A DNA stretch of 64,000 nucleotides. It comes from RHKX01 sp963820055 (GTDB taxonomy: Bacteria > Actinomycetota > Thermoleophilia > Solirubrobacterales > 70-9). Positions within the stretch are counted from its first letter, which is position 1. Every line of letters begins with the position of its first letter. Shown here in pieces: positions 8,012-16,304 of the stretch. Position numbers and translations under genes: made by a program. The DNA is taken from contig CAWFYJ010000004.1 in assembly GCA_963820055.1 (NCBI GenBank), forward strand, positions 62,001 through 126,000, in the 5' to 3' direction. The notes under the pieces were generated by a model that saw only the letters and a program-made list of their open reading frames with translations, searched no databases and was not told the origin of the DNA.

Positions 8012-9225
8012 CAGGCGCGCGGCGCCGGGCGGCCGTGGCGGCGCTCCTCGCCGCCCTGGCGCTGGCCCTGGCGGCCTGCGGCGGCCTCGAAAGCACGAAC
8101 GACAGCTCGACCGGGGCGGCCGCGCTCACCGAAGGGACCTCGACGACGGCGGCCGGCGAGTCGAAGCCGCGCCAGGACCTGCCGGCGCCGGCTGCGGGCG
8201 TCGTGCGGATCGACGGCGGCCTCGACGGCTCGCTCACCGACGACGCGCTGGTCAAGTTCAGCAACGAGGCGTCGCGGACCGGTCTGGCGATCACGGTCGA
8301 CGCCGGGCGCTCCGGCGAGACCGACGCCTTCGCGCGACTCTGCTCGGGAGAGATCGACATGGTCGACTCCTCCCGCGAGATCAGCGCGGACGAAGCGGCG
8401 GCTTGCTCCTCGAACGGCCTCCAGGTCGTCGACTTCCGGATCGCCTTCGACGCCGCGGTGATCGTCACCCGCAACGAGCGCGACGTCGGGGCCGACTGCG
8501 TCAACTACGACCAGCTGCGCTCGATGTTCGCCGCCGGCACGCCGGTCAGCGCCTGGAACCAGGTGAACCCGAACTTCTTCCCGATCCGTCTGACCACGAC
8601 CGGCCCCGAGCCCGGCTCGAGCGACTTCACCCTGTTCGGCCAGCGGGTGCTCGGCGTTGCGGACCCGACGCTCGGCGACTTTCGCTCCGACTACGCAGCG
8701 TTCCCCCGCGACCGCCAGATCCGCATGCAGGTCGTCGGCGGCCGCGATCAGCCGGGCGGGGCCCCTCCGGGAGTCGCGGGGATCATCGGCTTCTCCTACT
8801 ACGAGCTCTACGAGGAGGAGCTGCGGCCGCTCGAGATCGACGGCCAGAACGGCAACCGCTGCGTCTTCCCCTCCGACGAGACGATCGCCAGCGGCCTCTA
8901 CCCGCTCGAGCGCACACTGCGGATCTACACGACCCAGCGCAGCCTCAACCGGCAGGAGGTCCAGACCTTCCTCCGCTCCTACCTGCGGAACTCGCCCGAG
9001 CTCGCCGCCCGCAAGGAGCTGATCCCGGTCGGCGACGACATCCGCGCCCAGGAGCTGAAGCGGATCGTCGATCCGACCGCCTACGACAAGGCGGCCGCCG
9101 GCGCCGTCTCCGAGCCCTCCGAGAGCGCCGCGACAACGACGACGACCGATCCGGGCAGCTCGGCGCCCCCGACGACATCGACCGCCCCGGAAACCTCAAC
9201 GACGACGGTGCCGAGCGGTGGCTGA
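8008..9225 (+). CDS. PstS-like substrate-binding lipoprotein
   Basis: Lipoprotein of 405 residues with signal and lipobox ALAAC near residue 28, followed by a Ser/Thr-rich spacer. The body resembles the PstS-like periplasmic-binding fold (LCSGEIDMVDSSREIS; GSSDFTLFGQRVLG; GIIGFSYYELYEEELRPLEIDG). A Thr/Pro/Ser-rich tail ends the protein. PstS proteins bind phosphate for the PstCAB transporter, but no permease or ATPase genes lie here, and neighbours are polysaccharide-type genes. It may therefore be an envelope or signalling version rather than a transporter subunit. The GTG start at 8008 overlaps the previous stop (GTGA), indicating translational coupling; the tail overlaps the next gene by 8 bp. 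Confidence 0.75.
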   Translation: MTGARRRAAVAALLAALALALAACGGLESTNDSSTGAAALTEGTSTTAAGESKPRQDLPAPAAGVVRIDGGLDGSLTDDALVKFSNEASRTGLAITVDAGRSGETDAFARLCSGEIDMVDSSREISADEAAACSSNGLQVVDFRIAFDAAVIVTRNERDVGADCVNYDQLRSMFAAGTPVSAWNQVNPNFFPIRLTTTGPEPGSSDFTLFGQRVLGVADPTLGDFRSDYAAFPRDRQIRMQVVGGRDQPGGAPPGVAGIIGFSYYELYEEELRPLEIDGQNGNRCVFPSDETIASGLYPLERTLRIYTTQRSLNRQEVQTFLRSYLRNSPELAARKELIPVGDDIRAQELKRIVDPTAYDKAAAGAVSEPSESAATTTTTDPGSSAPPTTSTAPETSTTTVPSGG

Positions 9226-9892
9226 GCGACACGACGAACCCGGGGCTGACGGCATCGCCGGCCTCCAGCAGCGCCTCGACGAGCTCCGCCGCAGCGTCGA
9301 GCTTCTCGGCACGCAGGGCGTCTGGGCGCCCCAGGGCCGGCCACCGCAGGGCCGGCCACCGCAGTCTCCGCAGCCGCAGCCGGCTCCCGCCCCGCTTCCG
9401 TACTCGCCGCCGCCGCCGATCGCCCCGGCAACCGTCGTTCACCCGCCGCAGCCGCCGCCCGCCGCGTCGCCGTCGCCCCCGCCCGCTCCCGAGCCGGCCC
9501 CGCCCGCAGCGGCGAATCCGGCACCCAGCCCCTTCTCCGTCCCCCCGGCGACATCCGGCTCTGCGACTACCGTCGCGCACGTGGACGCCGGACCATTCGC
9601 AGACCTGGTCGAGCTGCGCCACTTCGAGGACGACCTCGTGGGCCTTGCCGCCGTCGAGGAGGTCCGGGTGCGCCGGTTCGGGCGCGGCCGGGCCGCGATC
9701 GAGGTCGGTATGACCGGTCCCTACGACCTCGGGCTCGAACTGCCGCGGCTCGGGCTGCCGATGGACCTCGGCTACGGGCCCGACGGCGAGCTCGTCGTCG
9801 AGTTCGCGCCGCCGGTCGACGATCCCGCCGGCGCCGACCTCCCGGCCGCCGGCACCGAGACCGCCGCCGCTGAGACCGGAGCGGCGGCATGA
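9218..9892 (+). CDS. Proline-rich protein with small C-terminal domain
   Basis: Hypothetical protein of 224 residues. A short helix (LQQRLDELRRSVELL) is followed by about 90 residues dominated by proline and alanine, including a perfect 15-bp tandem duplication (9332-9361) encoding QGRPP twice. From about residue 125 a compact alpha/beta domain begins (FADLVELRHFEDDLVGL, then VRVRRFGRGRAAIEVGM and PYDLGLELPR), and the C-terminus is Ala/Glu-rich. No signal peptide or membrane segment is visible, so it is probably cytoplasmic. The GTG start at 9218 overlaps the previous gene by 8 bp and the stop overlaps the next ATG (ATGA), placing it inside the operon. I do not recognise the domain. Confidence 0.65.
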   Translation: MAERHDEPGADGIAGLQQRLDELRRSVELLGTQGVWAPQGRPPQGRPPQSPQPQPAPAPLPYSPPPPIAPATVVHPPQPPPAASPSPPPAPEPAPPAAANPAPSPFSVPPATSGSATTVAHVDAGPFADLVELRHFEDDLVGLAAVEEVRVRRFGRGRAAIEVGMTGPYDLGLELPRLGLPMDLGYGPDGELVVEFAPPVDDPAGADLPAAGTETAAAETGAAA

Positions 9893-10029
9893 TCATCGCC
9901 CTCCGCAGCATCGGGTTCGCGAGCCTCCTTCTCGTCGGCCTCGCCTTCTTCTTCGTCGGCTTCGTCCTCGCCCCGCTGATCATCCTGGCCGTGGGCTACG
10001 TGATCTTCATGTTCGCCGCCCCCGACTGA
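9889..10029 (+). CDS. Small membrane protein (46 residues)
   Basis: Short gene encoding 46 residues that are nearly all hydrophobic, starting MIIALRSIGFASLLLVG and ending in AAPD. It should form one long or two short membrane helices with a turn near APL. The ATG at 9889 overlaps the preceding stop as ATGA, and the glycosyltransferase starts 14 bp after the stop, so translation is probably coupled through all three genes. Small hydrophobic partners are known to stabilise some polysaccharide synthases; such a role is inference. Its reality rests on coupling, uninterrupted hydrophobicity and position rather than on homology. Confidence 0.6.
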   Translation: MIIALRSIGFASLLLVGLAFFFVGFVLAPLIILAVGYVIFMFAAPD

Positions 10030-10043
10030 ACCGGAAACGGACG

Positions 10044-12266
10044 ATGCACACCGATTACGTGAGCCCAGCGCATTCCCCATACGTCGAGACGTCGGCGACC
10101 GGCGTCACGTCGGTCTCGCTCGAGCCCGATCCGGACGGAGGCGATCCGGTCAACGCGGTCGCTGCGCAGATGCTCCCCGAGCAGGTCTGCAGGCACTTCC
10201 GGATGCTGCCGATCTCCTACGACGGCGCGACGCTGCTGCTGGCGATGGCCGACCCCACCGACGAGATGGCGCAGAACGTCGCCTTCGCGCTCAGCTCCGA
10301 GCAGCTCGAGATCGTCCTCGCGCCGCCGAGCCAGATCGACGCCGCAATCGACCGCGTCTACGGCGGCCTCGGCCACTATCCCGGCTTCACGGCGACGGCT
10401 CCCGCCTTCGGGCCGCCCGAACCGGGCACGGTCGTCGCTCAGGGGCGGATCGGCGAGATCCTCGTCGGCCGCGGCCTGATCTCCGAGGACGACCTCGCCG
10501 AGGCGCTCGATCTCCAGAAGCAGACGGGCAGCCGGATCGGCGAGATCCTCTACTACGAGGGGCTGATCGCCGAGAGCGACCTCGCCGCGGCCCTGGCCGA
10601 TCAGCTTCGCGTGCCGCTCGTCGACCTCGACGGCGTCCAGCCGTCGTCGGAGGCGCTCGAGACCGTCCCCGAGGCACTCCAGCGCGAGGGGCGGTGCATC
10701 CCCCTCGAGGTCGACGACGAGGCGCTCTACATCGCGATCACCGACCCGCTCGACGACGAGACCTACGAAGCGATCCGCGAGATCACCGACCTGCGGATCC
10801 GCAGCTACATGGTCACCCGCTCCGACCTCGACGGGCTCCTCCGGCGCATCCACCTCGAGGAACACGTCCGGGCGGCGCGCACCGAGCTTCTCACCCGCTT
10901 CCCCGAAGACTGCGCCAACCGCGTCCTCTCCGGCGGCCAGCGCGCGTTCTTCATCACGTTCCTGGTCCTCGTCGCCGCAGGGTTCGTGCTCTCGCCGCTG
11001 AACACCGGGATCTTCCTGGTCGGGCTCTGCGTCCTCATCTACCTGCTCGCCTCGCTCTACAAGTTCAAGCTCTTCTACGACTCGTTCGGGCGCCGCCAGG
11101 AGTTCGACTTCACGCCTGAAGAGGTCGCGCAGATCGACGATCGCGACGTCCCGCGCTACACGATCCTCGTGCCGCTCTTCCGCGAGGCGGCCGTCGTCCC
11201 GCGCCTGACCGAGAACCTGACGCGCCTCGACTACCCGAAGGCGAAGCTCGAGATCCTCCTACTCTGCGAGGAGGAGGACGACACGACGATCGACGCGATC
11301 CTCGACGCCAACCTGCCGCCCTACTTCCAGCTGCTCGTCGTGCCCGACAGCCAGCCGAAGACGAAGCCGAAGGCCTGCAACTACGGCATTCAGCAGGCGA
11401 CCGGCAAGTTCGTCGTCATCTTCGACGCCGAGGACCAGCCCGATCCCGACCAGCTCAAGAAGGTCCTGCTGTCCTGGGAGCGCTCGGAGGACAACGTCGT
11501 CTGCGTGCAGTGCAAGCTCAACTACTTCAACACCGAGCAGAACCTGCTGACCCGCTTCTTCTCGACCGAGTACGCGCTCTGGTTCGACCTGCTGCTGCCG
11601 GGCCTCGACGCGTCCGGCTCGCCGATCCCGCTCGGCGGCACGTCGAACCACTTCAACCGCGAGGCGCTCGTCGAGCTCGGAGCGTGGGATCCCTTCAACG
11701 TCACCGAGGACGCCGACCTCGGGCTCCGCCTCCACAAGGCCGGCTACAAGACGGTGGTCCTCAACTCGACGACGCTCGAGGAGGCCAACTCACAGCTCCA
11801 CAACTGGATCCGGCAGCGCTCGCGCTGGGTCAAGGGCTACTTCCAGACCTATCTCGTCCACATGCGTCACCCGCTCCGGCTGATGCGCGAGATCGGCTTC
11901 AGCTCCTGGTGGTCGTTCCAGTTCATGATCGGCGGGACGATCATCTTCGTCCTCAACCCGATCTTCTGGGTGCTGACGACGCTCTGGCTGTTCACCGAGG
12001 CGGGAATCATCGAGCAGCTCTTCCCCGGCTTCGTCTACTACGCGGCCTCGCTGCAGCTGTTCGTCTTCAACTTCGTGTTCACGTACCTGGCGGTCGCCGG
12101 CTCGATGCAGCGCGGGCTCTTCCACCTCGTCCGCTACGCGCTGTTCAGCCCGATCTACTGGGGCCTGATGTCGATCGGCGCTTGGATGGGCTTCTACCAG
12201 CTGTTCACCAAGCCCTTCTACTGGGAGAAGACCGAGCACGGCCTCGACGCCGGGAGCGGCCACTGA
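10044..12266 (+). CDS. Family 2 glycosyltransferase with N-terminal MshEN (c-di-GMP-type) domain
   Basis: Membrane glycosyltransferase of 740 residues. Residues about 40-108 and 190-270 resemble the GspE/MshE N-terminal fold. Between them lie two 24-residue motifs, each starting RIGEIL (135-158 and 164-187) and ending in Q, separated by 5 residues; this is the layout of the MshEN cyclic-di-GMP-binding domain. Membrane helices follow (about 300-340). The GT2 catalytic domain (about 370-610) carries DAED (461-464), TED (554-556) and QRSRW (591-595), the D,D,D,QxxRW pattern of processive synthases. More membrane helices span about 615-725. E. coli NfrB also joins GT2 and MshEN, in a different order. 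Likely role: c-di-GMP-regulated polysaccharide synthesis; the sugar is unknown. Confidence 0.85.
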   Translation: MHTDYVSPAHSPYVETSATGVTSVSLEPDPDGGDPVNAVAAQMLPEQVCRHFRMLPISYDGATLLLAMADPTDEMAQNVAFALSSEQLEIVLAPPSQIDAAIDRVYGGLGHYPGFTATAPAFGPPEPGTVVAQGRIGEILVGRGLISEDDLAEALDLQKQTGSRIGEILYYEGLIAESDLAAALADQLRVPLVDLDGVQPSSEALETVPEALQREGRCIPLEVDDEALYIAITDPLDDETYEAIREITDLRIRSYMVTRSDLDGLLRRIHLEEHVRAARTELLTRFPEDCANRVLSGGQRAFFITFLVLVAAGFVLSPLNTGIFLVGLCVLIYLLASLYKFKLFYDSFGRRQEFDFTPEEVAQIDDRDVPRYTILVPLFREAAVVPRLTENLTRLDYPKAKLEILLLCEEEDDTTIDAILDANLPPYFQLLVVPDSQPKTKPKACNYGIQQATGKFVVIFDAEDQPDPDQLKKVLLSWERSEDNVVCVQCKLNYFNTEQNLLTRFFSTEYALWFDLLLPGLDASGSPIPLGGTSNHFNREALVELGAWDPFNVTEDADLGLRLHKAGYKTVVLNSTTLEEANSQLHNWIRQRSRWVKGYFQTYLVHMRHPLRLMREIGFSSWWSFQFMIGGTIIFVLNPIFWVLTTLWLFTEAGIIEQLFPGFVYYAASLQLFVFNFVFTYLAVAGSMQRGLFHLVRYALFSPIYWGLMSIGAWMGFYQLFTKPFYWEKTEHGLDAGSGH

Positions 12267-13960
12267 TGGAGTCGGCAACCATCCCCGGGATCGCAGTCGA
12301 GGACGGCCCGGCGTTCGACGAGCGGTCGCGCAGCGGACCCCCGGTCATCACCCGGGAGGAGCCGGTCGCCGCTCCCGCCACCCGCCTCGAGTCGCTGGCG
12401 ATCTTCGTCGGGTTCGGACTGCTCTACACGCTGCTCGGCTTCCACATCGCCGCCGGCCTCCACGTCATCAACTTCGACGCCCTCGACCGCCTCACCAGGG
12501 CGTTCATGGTCTGGTACAACGACCCGCCGAAGCTGGCGGCGATCGGGTTCTCCCTGGCCCCGATCGGGACGCTCGTCCTCATCCCCTTCGCCGCCGTCAA
12601 GGGTCTCGTCACCTCCGGTCTGGCGCTACCGCTCTCGTCGGCCCTGTTCGGCGCCGGGACGCTGGTCTTCATCGACCGGATGTTCGCGATGGGCGACATG
12701 CTCCGCGGGCCGCGCCTCCTGCTCGTTCTCCTGATCGGCGTCAACCCGATGTTCGCCTTCTACGCGATGAACGGGACCGGCGACGCCGCCGGCCTGATGT
12801 TCGCCGGGTTCGGGCTCTTCTGTCTGCTCGGCTGGGGCCGGAACGGCTCGCCGCGCTATCTGATCGGCGGCGGGCTCGCCTTCTCGCTCGCCTGCCTGAC
12901 CCAGTACGAGTACATCTTCTGGGCGGTCTTCATCGCCTTCCTTATCTCATTCACGCTCAGCTACCGCGATCGCGACGAGGTCGAGGTCGAGGGCTCGGTG
13001 ATCGCCTTCCTGGCGCCGATCATCTACGCGATCGGCATCTGGATCTTCTTCAACGCGATCGTCCTCGGCGATCCGTTCGCGTGGATCTCACAGGCCGGCA
13101 ACTCGGCCCCGGTCAACGCCGCCAGCACGAGCGCACCCGCCTTCCACCTGATCGACGCCGTCGGCAACGTCCTCCGGATCCAACTCGTCTTCCCGGTCGC
13201 CATCGTCGCGCTGCCGCTCTTGATCTTCGCCGCCCGCGATGCGATCGGATACGGGTTGGCGGCGCTGATCGGGATCTCGCTCGGCTTCCCGATCGCGTCG
13301 GCGGCGATCGCCGGGTCGGTCGACGTCATCGAGCTGCGCAGCGTCCTGCCGGCGTTCGTCGCCGGCGCCGCCGGCATCGCCTGGGTCTACTTCCGGGCCG
13401 AGTCGCTGCGGGGCCTGGTCTGGGCGCTCACCGTCGGCCTGTCCGTCCTGGCGCTGCCGCTCGGCTGGTCGCAGATGCAGTCGTTCCCGCACCAGAACCT
13501 CGAGCAGGCGTTCACCCGCGCGATCTCCACCAACGAAGACCAGGAGGGGACGAGCTCACGCGGCGGCTTCGCCGTCGGCATCGCCCCGGAGCGGTCGATG
13601 GCCGACTACATCGAGGAGCAGGGGATCGCCGACAACCAGATCCTCACCGACAACGCCCGGACCTTCGGCGTGATCTCCCTGACCGGCAAGCCGCAGCTCT
13701 TCTTCGACCGGGTCGACAAGGGCGACGAGGAGTGGCAGGCCGTCCTCGCCAACCCCGACGGCAAGGTCGACTACATGCTCGTCCAGAAGACCGACGCCGA
13801 CCTGATCCTCAACCGCTACCCGGGGGCCGCCGACGGCACCGTCCCGGGGCTGGTCCCCGTCGTCGCCAACGACCGCTACGCGCTGCTGCAGGTCAACGGC
13901 TCGACGAGCGACTCCTCCGGCGCCGACGAGCCGGCGCCGACGCCCGCACCGACCCCGTAG
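12266..13960 (+). CDS. Multi-spanning membrane protein, GT-C-like glycosyltransferase candidate
   Basis: Integral membrane protein of 564 residues. After a cytoplasmic N-terminus of about 45 residues there are roughly ten to twelve hydrophobic segments up to about residue 400, then a soluble C-terminal domain (from about 430; for example SMADYIEEQGIADNQILTDN) and a Pro/Ala tail. Features such as NPMFAFYAMNGTGDAAGLMF and CLTQYEYIFW recall polyprenol-dependent GT-C glycosyltransferases of the mannosyltransferase type, but no diagnostic DD or DE loop could be assigned confidently. The ATG at 12266 shares a base with the stop of the MshEN glycosyltransferase (TGATG). It probably modifies, primes or exports the polymer made by that enzyme; this is inference. 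Confidence 0.7.
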   Translation: MESATIPGIAVEDGPAFDERSRSGPPVITREEPVAAPATRLESLAIFVGFGLLYTLLGFHIAAGLHVINFDALDRLTRAFMVWYNDPPKLAAIGFSLAPIGTLVLIPFAAVKGLVTSGLALPLSSALFGAGTLVFIDRMFAMGDMLRGPRLLLVLLIGVNPMFAFYAMNGTGDAAGLMFAGFGLFCLLGWGRNGSPRYLIGGGLAFSLACLTQYEYIFWAVFIAFLISFTLSYRDRDEVEVEGSVIAFLAPIIYAIGIWIFFNAIVLGDPFAWISQAGNSAPVNAASTSAPAFHLIDAVGNVLRIQLVFPVAIVALPLLIFAARDAIGYGLAALIGISLGFPIASAAIAGSVDVIELRSVLPAFVAGAAGIAWVYFRAESLRGLVWALTVGLSVLALPLGWSQMQSFPHQNLEQAFTRAISTNEDQEGTSSRGGFAVGIAPERSMADYIEEQGIADNQILTDNARTFGVISLTGKPQLFFDRVDKGDEEWQAVLANPDGKVDYMLVQKTDADLILNRYPGAADGTVPGLVPVVANDRYALLQVNGSTSDSSGADEPAPTPAPTP

Positions 13961-13966
13961 GGACGG

Positions 13967-14320
13967 TCAGAGGCCGTAGTGAGCGCGAAGGCGCTCGCTG
14001 AGGCTTGAGGTGAGGATCTCGGAGGCGCCGATCACAGGCGAGCTGCGGACGAGGTCGCGCTCATAGGGAAGCCAGAGCTGGCCGCCGCCGGCCGTCGCGC
14101 CATCGAACGGGACGAGGCGGTGCTTGCCGCCGCCGAACCGGCCCTCGCGGATCAGCAGCCAGGCCGGATCGCCGCTGTCGGCATCGACCCAGACGTCCTC
14201 GAGCCGGCCGAGACCGCTGCCGAGGCTGTCGGTGACGCGGAAGCCGACCCACGACCTCGCCTCGGCGAGGTTGGGGCGCGTCGCGCCATGGAGACGGTGA
14301 GTTGTCCGTGCGGTCGCCAT
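13967..14320 (-). CDS. PRC-barrel domain protein (paralogue 1)
   Basis: Small cytoplasmic protein of about 117 residues from the ATG at 14320. It is almost entirely one PRC-barrel domain: SWVGFRVTDSLGSGLGRLEDVWVD, then WLLIREGRFGGGKHRLVPF and LWLPYERDLVR, ending RLRAHYGL. PRC-barrels occur in RimM, photosynthetic reaction-centre H subunits and many small actinobacterial proteins of unknown role. It is most similar to the next gene, and more distantly to 18409-18831 and 53336-53719. The frame is open to a TTG at 14392, but that extension does not resemble the paralogues. It is convergent with the membrane-protein gene, 6 bp between stops. Confidence 0.72.
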   Translation of the reverse strand: MATARTTHRLHGATRPNLAEARSWVGFRVTDSLGSGLGRLEDVWVDADSGDPAWLLIREGRFGGGKHRLVPFDGATAGGGQLWLPYERDLVRSSPVIGASEILTSSLSERLRAHYGL

Positions 14321-14433
14321 ATCGAGGTTCGTACTCGTGCCCTTGGCGACGTGGTTCTCCTGGGGAACGGACCACGCCGATCCGGTACCCAAGGTACCAA
14401 CGAAGCAGGCGGATGGCGCCGTCCGAGGGACGC

Positions 14434-15384
14434 TCAGCGACGGTATCCGGAGTCATCCGGAGGCACGATCCTGACGTTGCGGAGCTCGCCGCTGATCGTC
14501 AGGTTGCCGGAAAGCTCGATCTCGATCATGTGGCCCGCGGGCAGGCCCGCGAGCATCGCCAGCGGGTCGGGCGCGGGCGGGGCCTGCGGCGGCGGGGGCG
14601 TCTGTTGCTGCGGCTGCTGGTAGCCGTAGGGCGGCTGGCCGTAGGGGTAAGGCTGCTGCGGTGGCTGCATCTGCGGCTGCGGCTGCTGGACCTGCATCTG
14701 CTGCTGCGGCGGCATCTGTTGCTGCTGCGGCGGCATCTGTTGCTGAGCGTGCTGCTGCAGCGGCGGCGGCTGGACGGGTTGGGGCTGAGGCGCCGGGGCG
14801 GGCGGCTCGGGGGCGAAGGCGGGCGGGGCCTGCTCGGCGGCGGGGGGCGCACTGACCGGTGGTGCCGGCCGTTGCGGCAGGCGCGGCGGCGGCACCGGAG
14901 CGGGCTCGGGGACCGGCTGGGCGGCGGCGAGCCGGACCGTGGCCTGGGGACGGGACTCAGGGGCGGGCGGGCGGCCGATGTCGGTCCGGTCGAGCGGCTG
15001 CGAGCCGTGCGAAACGGCGGCGGCCGCGTTCGCGGCGTAGTGGTTGCGAAGCGTCGCCTCAACCTGCTGGGTCAGCGGGACGCCGGGCTCGATCTGGGGA
15101 GCCTCGCGAACGACGTCGCGCTCGTAGGGGATCCAGACGTGGCCGGCACCGGCCGTAGCGTCGCCGAACGGCACCAGGGTCGAGCGGCCGCCGAAGCGCC
15201 CCTCCTTTACGAGCAGCCAGCGTGGCGCACCCGTGCCGGGGTCGATCCAGACATCCTCGAGCCGACCGACCGCGGCGCCATAGATGTCGTCGACCCGCGA
15301 GCCGATCCATCCGAGTGCCTCGTTCAAGCTTGGCTTATTGCCCCCGCGCAGCTCCGCTGCGATCATCTTCCATCCATCCTCCAT
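14434..15384 (-). CDS. PRC-barrel protein with long Pro/Gln-rich linker (paralogue 2)
   Basis: Protein of 316 residues. A PRC-barrel domain fills about residues 20-115 (GWIGSRVDDIYGAAVGRLEDVW; WLLVKEGRFGGRSTLVPFG; VWIPYERDVV). It is followed by about 150 residues rich in Pro, Gln, Ala and Tyr, then a short C-terminal beta-type segment (GHMIEIELSGNLTISGELRNV). The linker includes perfect tandem coding repeats at 14701-14742. The linker is a typical disordered, possibly phase-separating region; the two ends may bind different partners. Similar to the downstream neighbour (paralogue 1). The ATG at 15384 begins MEDGWKMIAAEL; MIAAEL seven codons later is an alternative start. Function unknown. Confidence 0.72.
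   Translation of the reverse strand: MEDGWKMIAAELRGGNKPSLNEALGWIGSRVDDIYGAAVGRLEDVWIDPGTGAPRWLLVKEGRFGGRSTLVPFGDATAGAGHVWIPYERDVVREAPQIEPGVPLTQQVEATLRNHYAANAAAAVSHGSQPLDRTDIGRPPAPESRPQATVRLAAAQPVPEPAPVPPPRLPQRPAPPVSAPPAAEQAPPAFAPEPPAPAPQPQPVQPPPLQQHAQQQMPPQQQQMPPQQQMQVQQPQPQMQPPQQPYPYGQPPYGYQQPQQQTPPPPQAPPAPDPLAMLAGLPAGHMIEIELSGNLTISGELRNVRIVPPDDSGYRR
14701..14742. repeat. Two perfect 21-bp tandem units in a coding region
   Basis: Two identical 21-bp units in tandem (14701-14721 and 14722-14742), in frame within the Pro/Gln-rich linker of the PRC-barrel protein and encoding a seven-residue Gln/Met/Pro unit twice. A degenerate unit precedes them. Being a multiple of three, the repeat can change copy number without breaking the frame. 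Confidence 0.75.
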
Positions 15385-15518
15385 GCCGGGAGTCCTTCCC
15401 AGCGCTCGCCGGACGGTACCACCAATCGATGCAATCCGGTGCCCGATTCGTTTCTGCCGCCACCGGCACCGCTACAGTCGCCGCCATCCGGGGTTAAAGG
15501 GATCGGTGGTATCGGACG

Positions 15519-16304
15519 ATGACTGAGGCGCTGAAAAGAAGGGGCCGCGGCCCCGCGAGGATCGTCGCCCTGATTGCGGCGATCGGCGCGATCGCGGCTC
15601 TACTGCTCATCGCCGGCCTGGCCGGAGACGGCGGCGCCCCGACGGCGGCCCAGGCCTCCTGCGGCTCGCTCAAGGTCCAGACCGAAGTCGTTTCGAAGTT
15701 CCCGAAAGTGTTCGCCAATCAATACGACAAGAAGCTGCGCATCTCCGTCAAACGGAGCGGCGATTCCGTGCGCCACTGGCGGGCCGAGCTCTACACGTTC
15801 GGCGGCTACCTGCTCGGGCGCAGCAAGTGGGACTCGCGGATGGCGTCGACCGACCGCGCGGCGCTGAAGCTGCGCCAATCGATGCAACCGGGCCGCTACA
15901 CGCTCGTCGTCAAGGGCACGGTCGGTGGCTGCGGAGAACTCGAGCGCGACCAGGTGGTCAATCTTCGCGGTTGTCTGAACAGCCTGCCGATCAAGTTCAT
16001 CGACAAGCCCGGCGGCACCGCCGCCGACTACGGGCGCTACCTGTCGGTGAAGATCGCGCCGAAGTCCGTATGGGCGCCGTTGAAGGACATCCGGGGGACC
16101 CTCTCGAACTTCGAGGGGGACGTATACGGCACCGCCGAGCTGCCCCGTGGCAGTCGCAAGCTGATCGGTGAGCAGTTCCTCGACTTCAAGTTGAAGAAGG
16201 GCGGGCTGCAGAAGGGCGGCTACTCCGTCTACGTCACCGGAAAGGCACGGCAGCCGAAGCAATGCGGCAACCTCGTCAAGAACACAAGCCTCAACTTCAA
16301 ATAG
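15519..16304 (+). CDS. Secreted protein of unknown function
   Basis: Protein of 261 residues with a basic N-terminus (MTEALKRRGRGPARIV) and one hydrophobic segment (about residues 17-35) that is either a signal peptide or a single anchor, followed by AAQASCG. The remainder (about 45-261) is beta-rich, with six cysteines spread along it (for example VGGCGELERD, LRGCLNSL and PKQCGNL) that could form disulfides outside the cell. Spacing suggests two similar halves, each starting near a conserved cysteine. It heads a three-gene secreted set with two collagen-like proteins, overlapping the next gene by 43 bp. I do not recognise the family; a surface-structural role is inference from context. Confidence 0.65.
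   Translation: MTEALKRRGRGPARIVALIAAIGAIAALLLIAGLAGDGGAPTAAQASCGSLKVQTEVVSKFPKVFANQYDKKLRISVKRSGDSVRHWRAELYTFGGYLLGRSKWDSRMASTDRAALKLRQSMQPGRYTLVVKGTVGGCGELERDQVVNLRGCLNSLPIKFIDKPGGTAADYGRYLSVKIAPKSVWAPLKDIRGTLSNFEGDVYGTAELPRGSRKLIGEQFLDFKLKKGGLQKGGYSVYVTGKARQPKQCGNLVKNTSLNFK

Noticed and set aside
8008..9225. PstS as part of a phosphate transporter
   Set aside because: No pstC, pstA or pstB nearby, and the gene is embedded in a polysaccharide-type operon. Only the fold is claimed.
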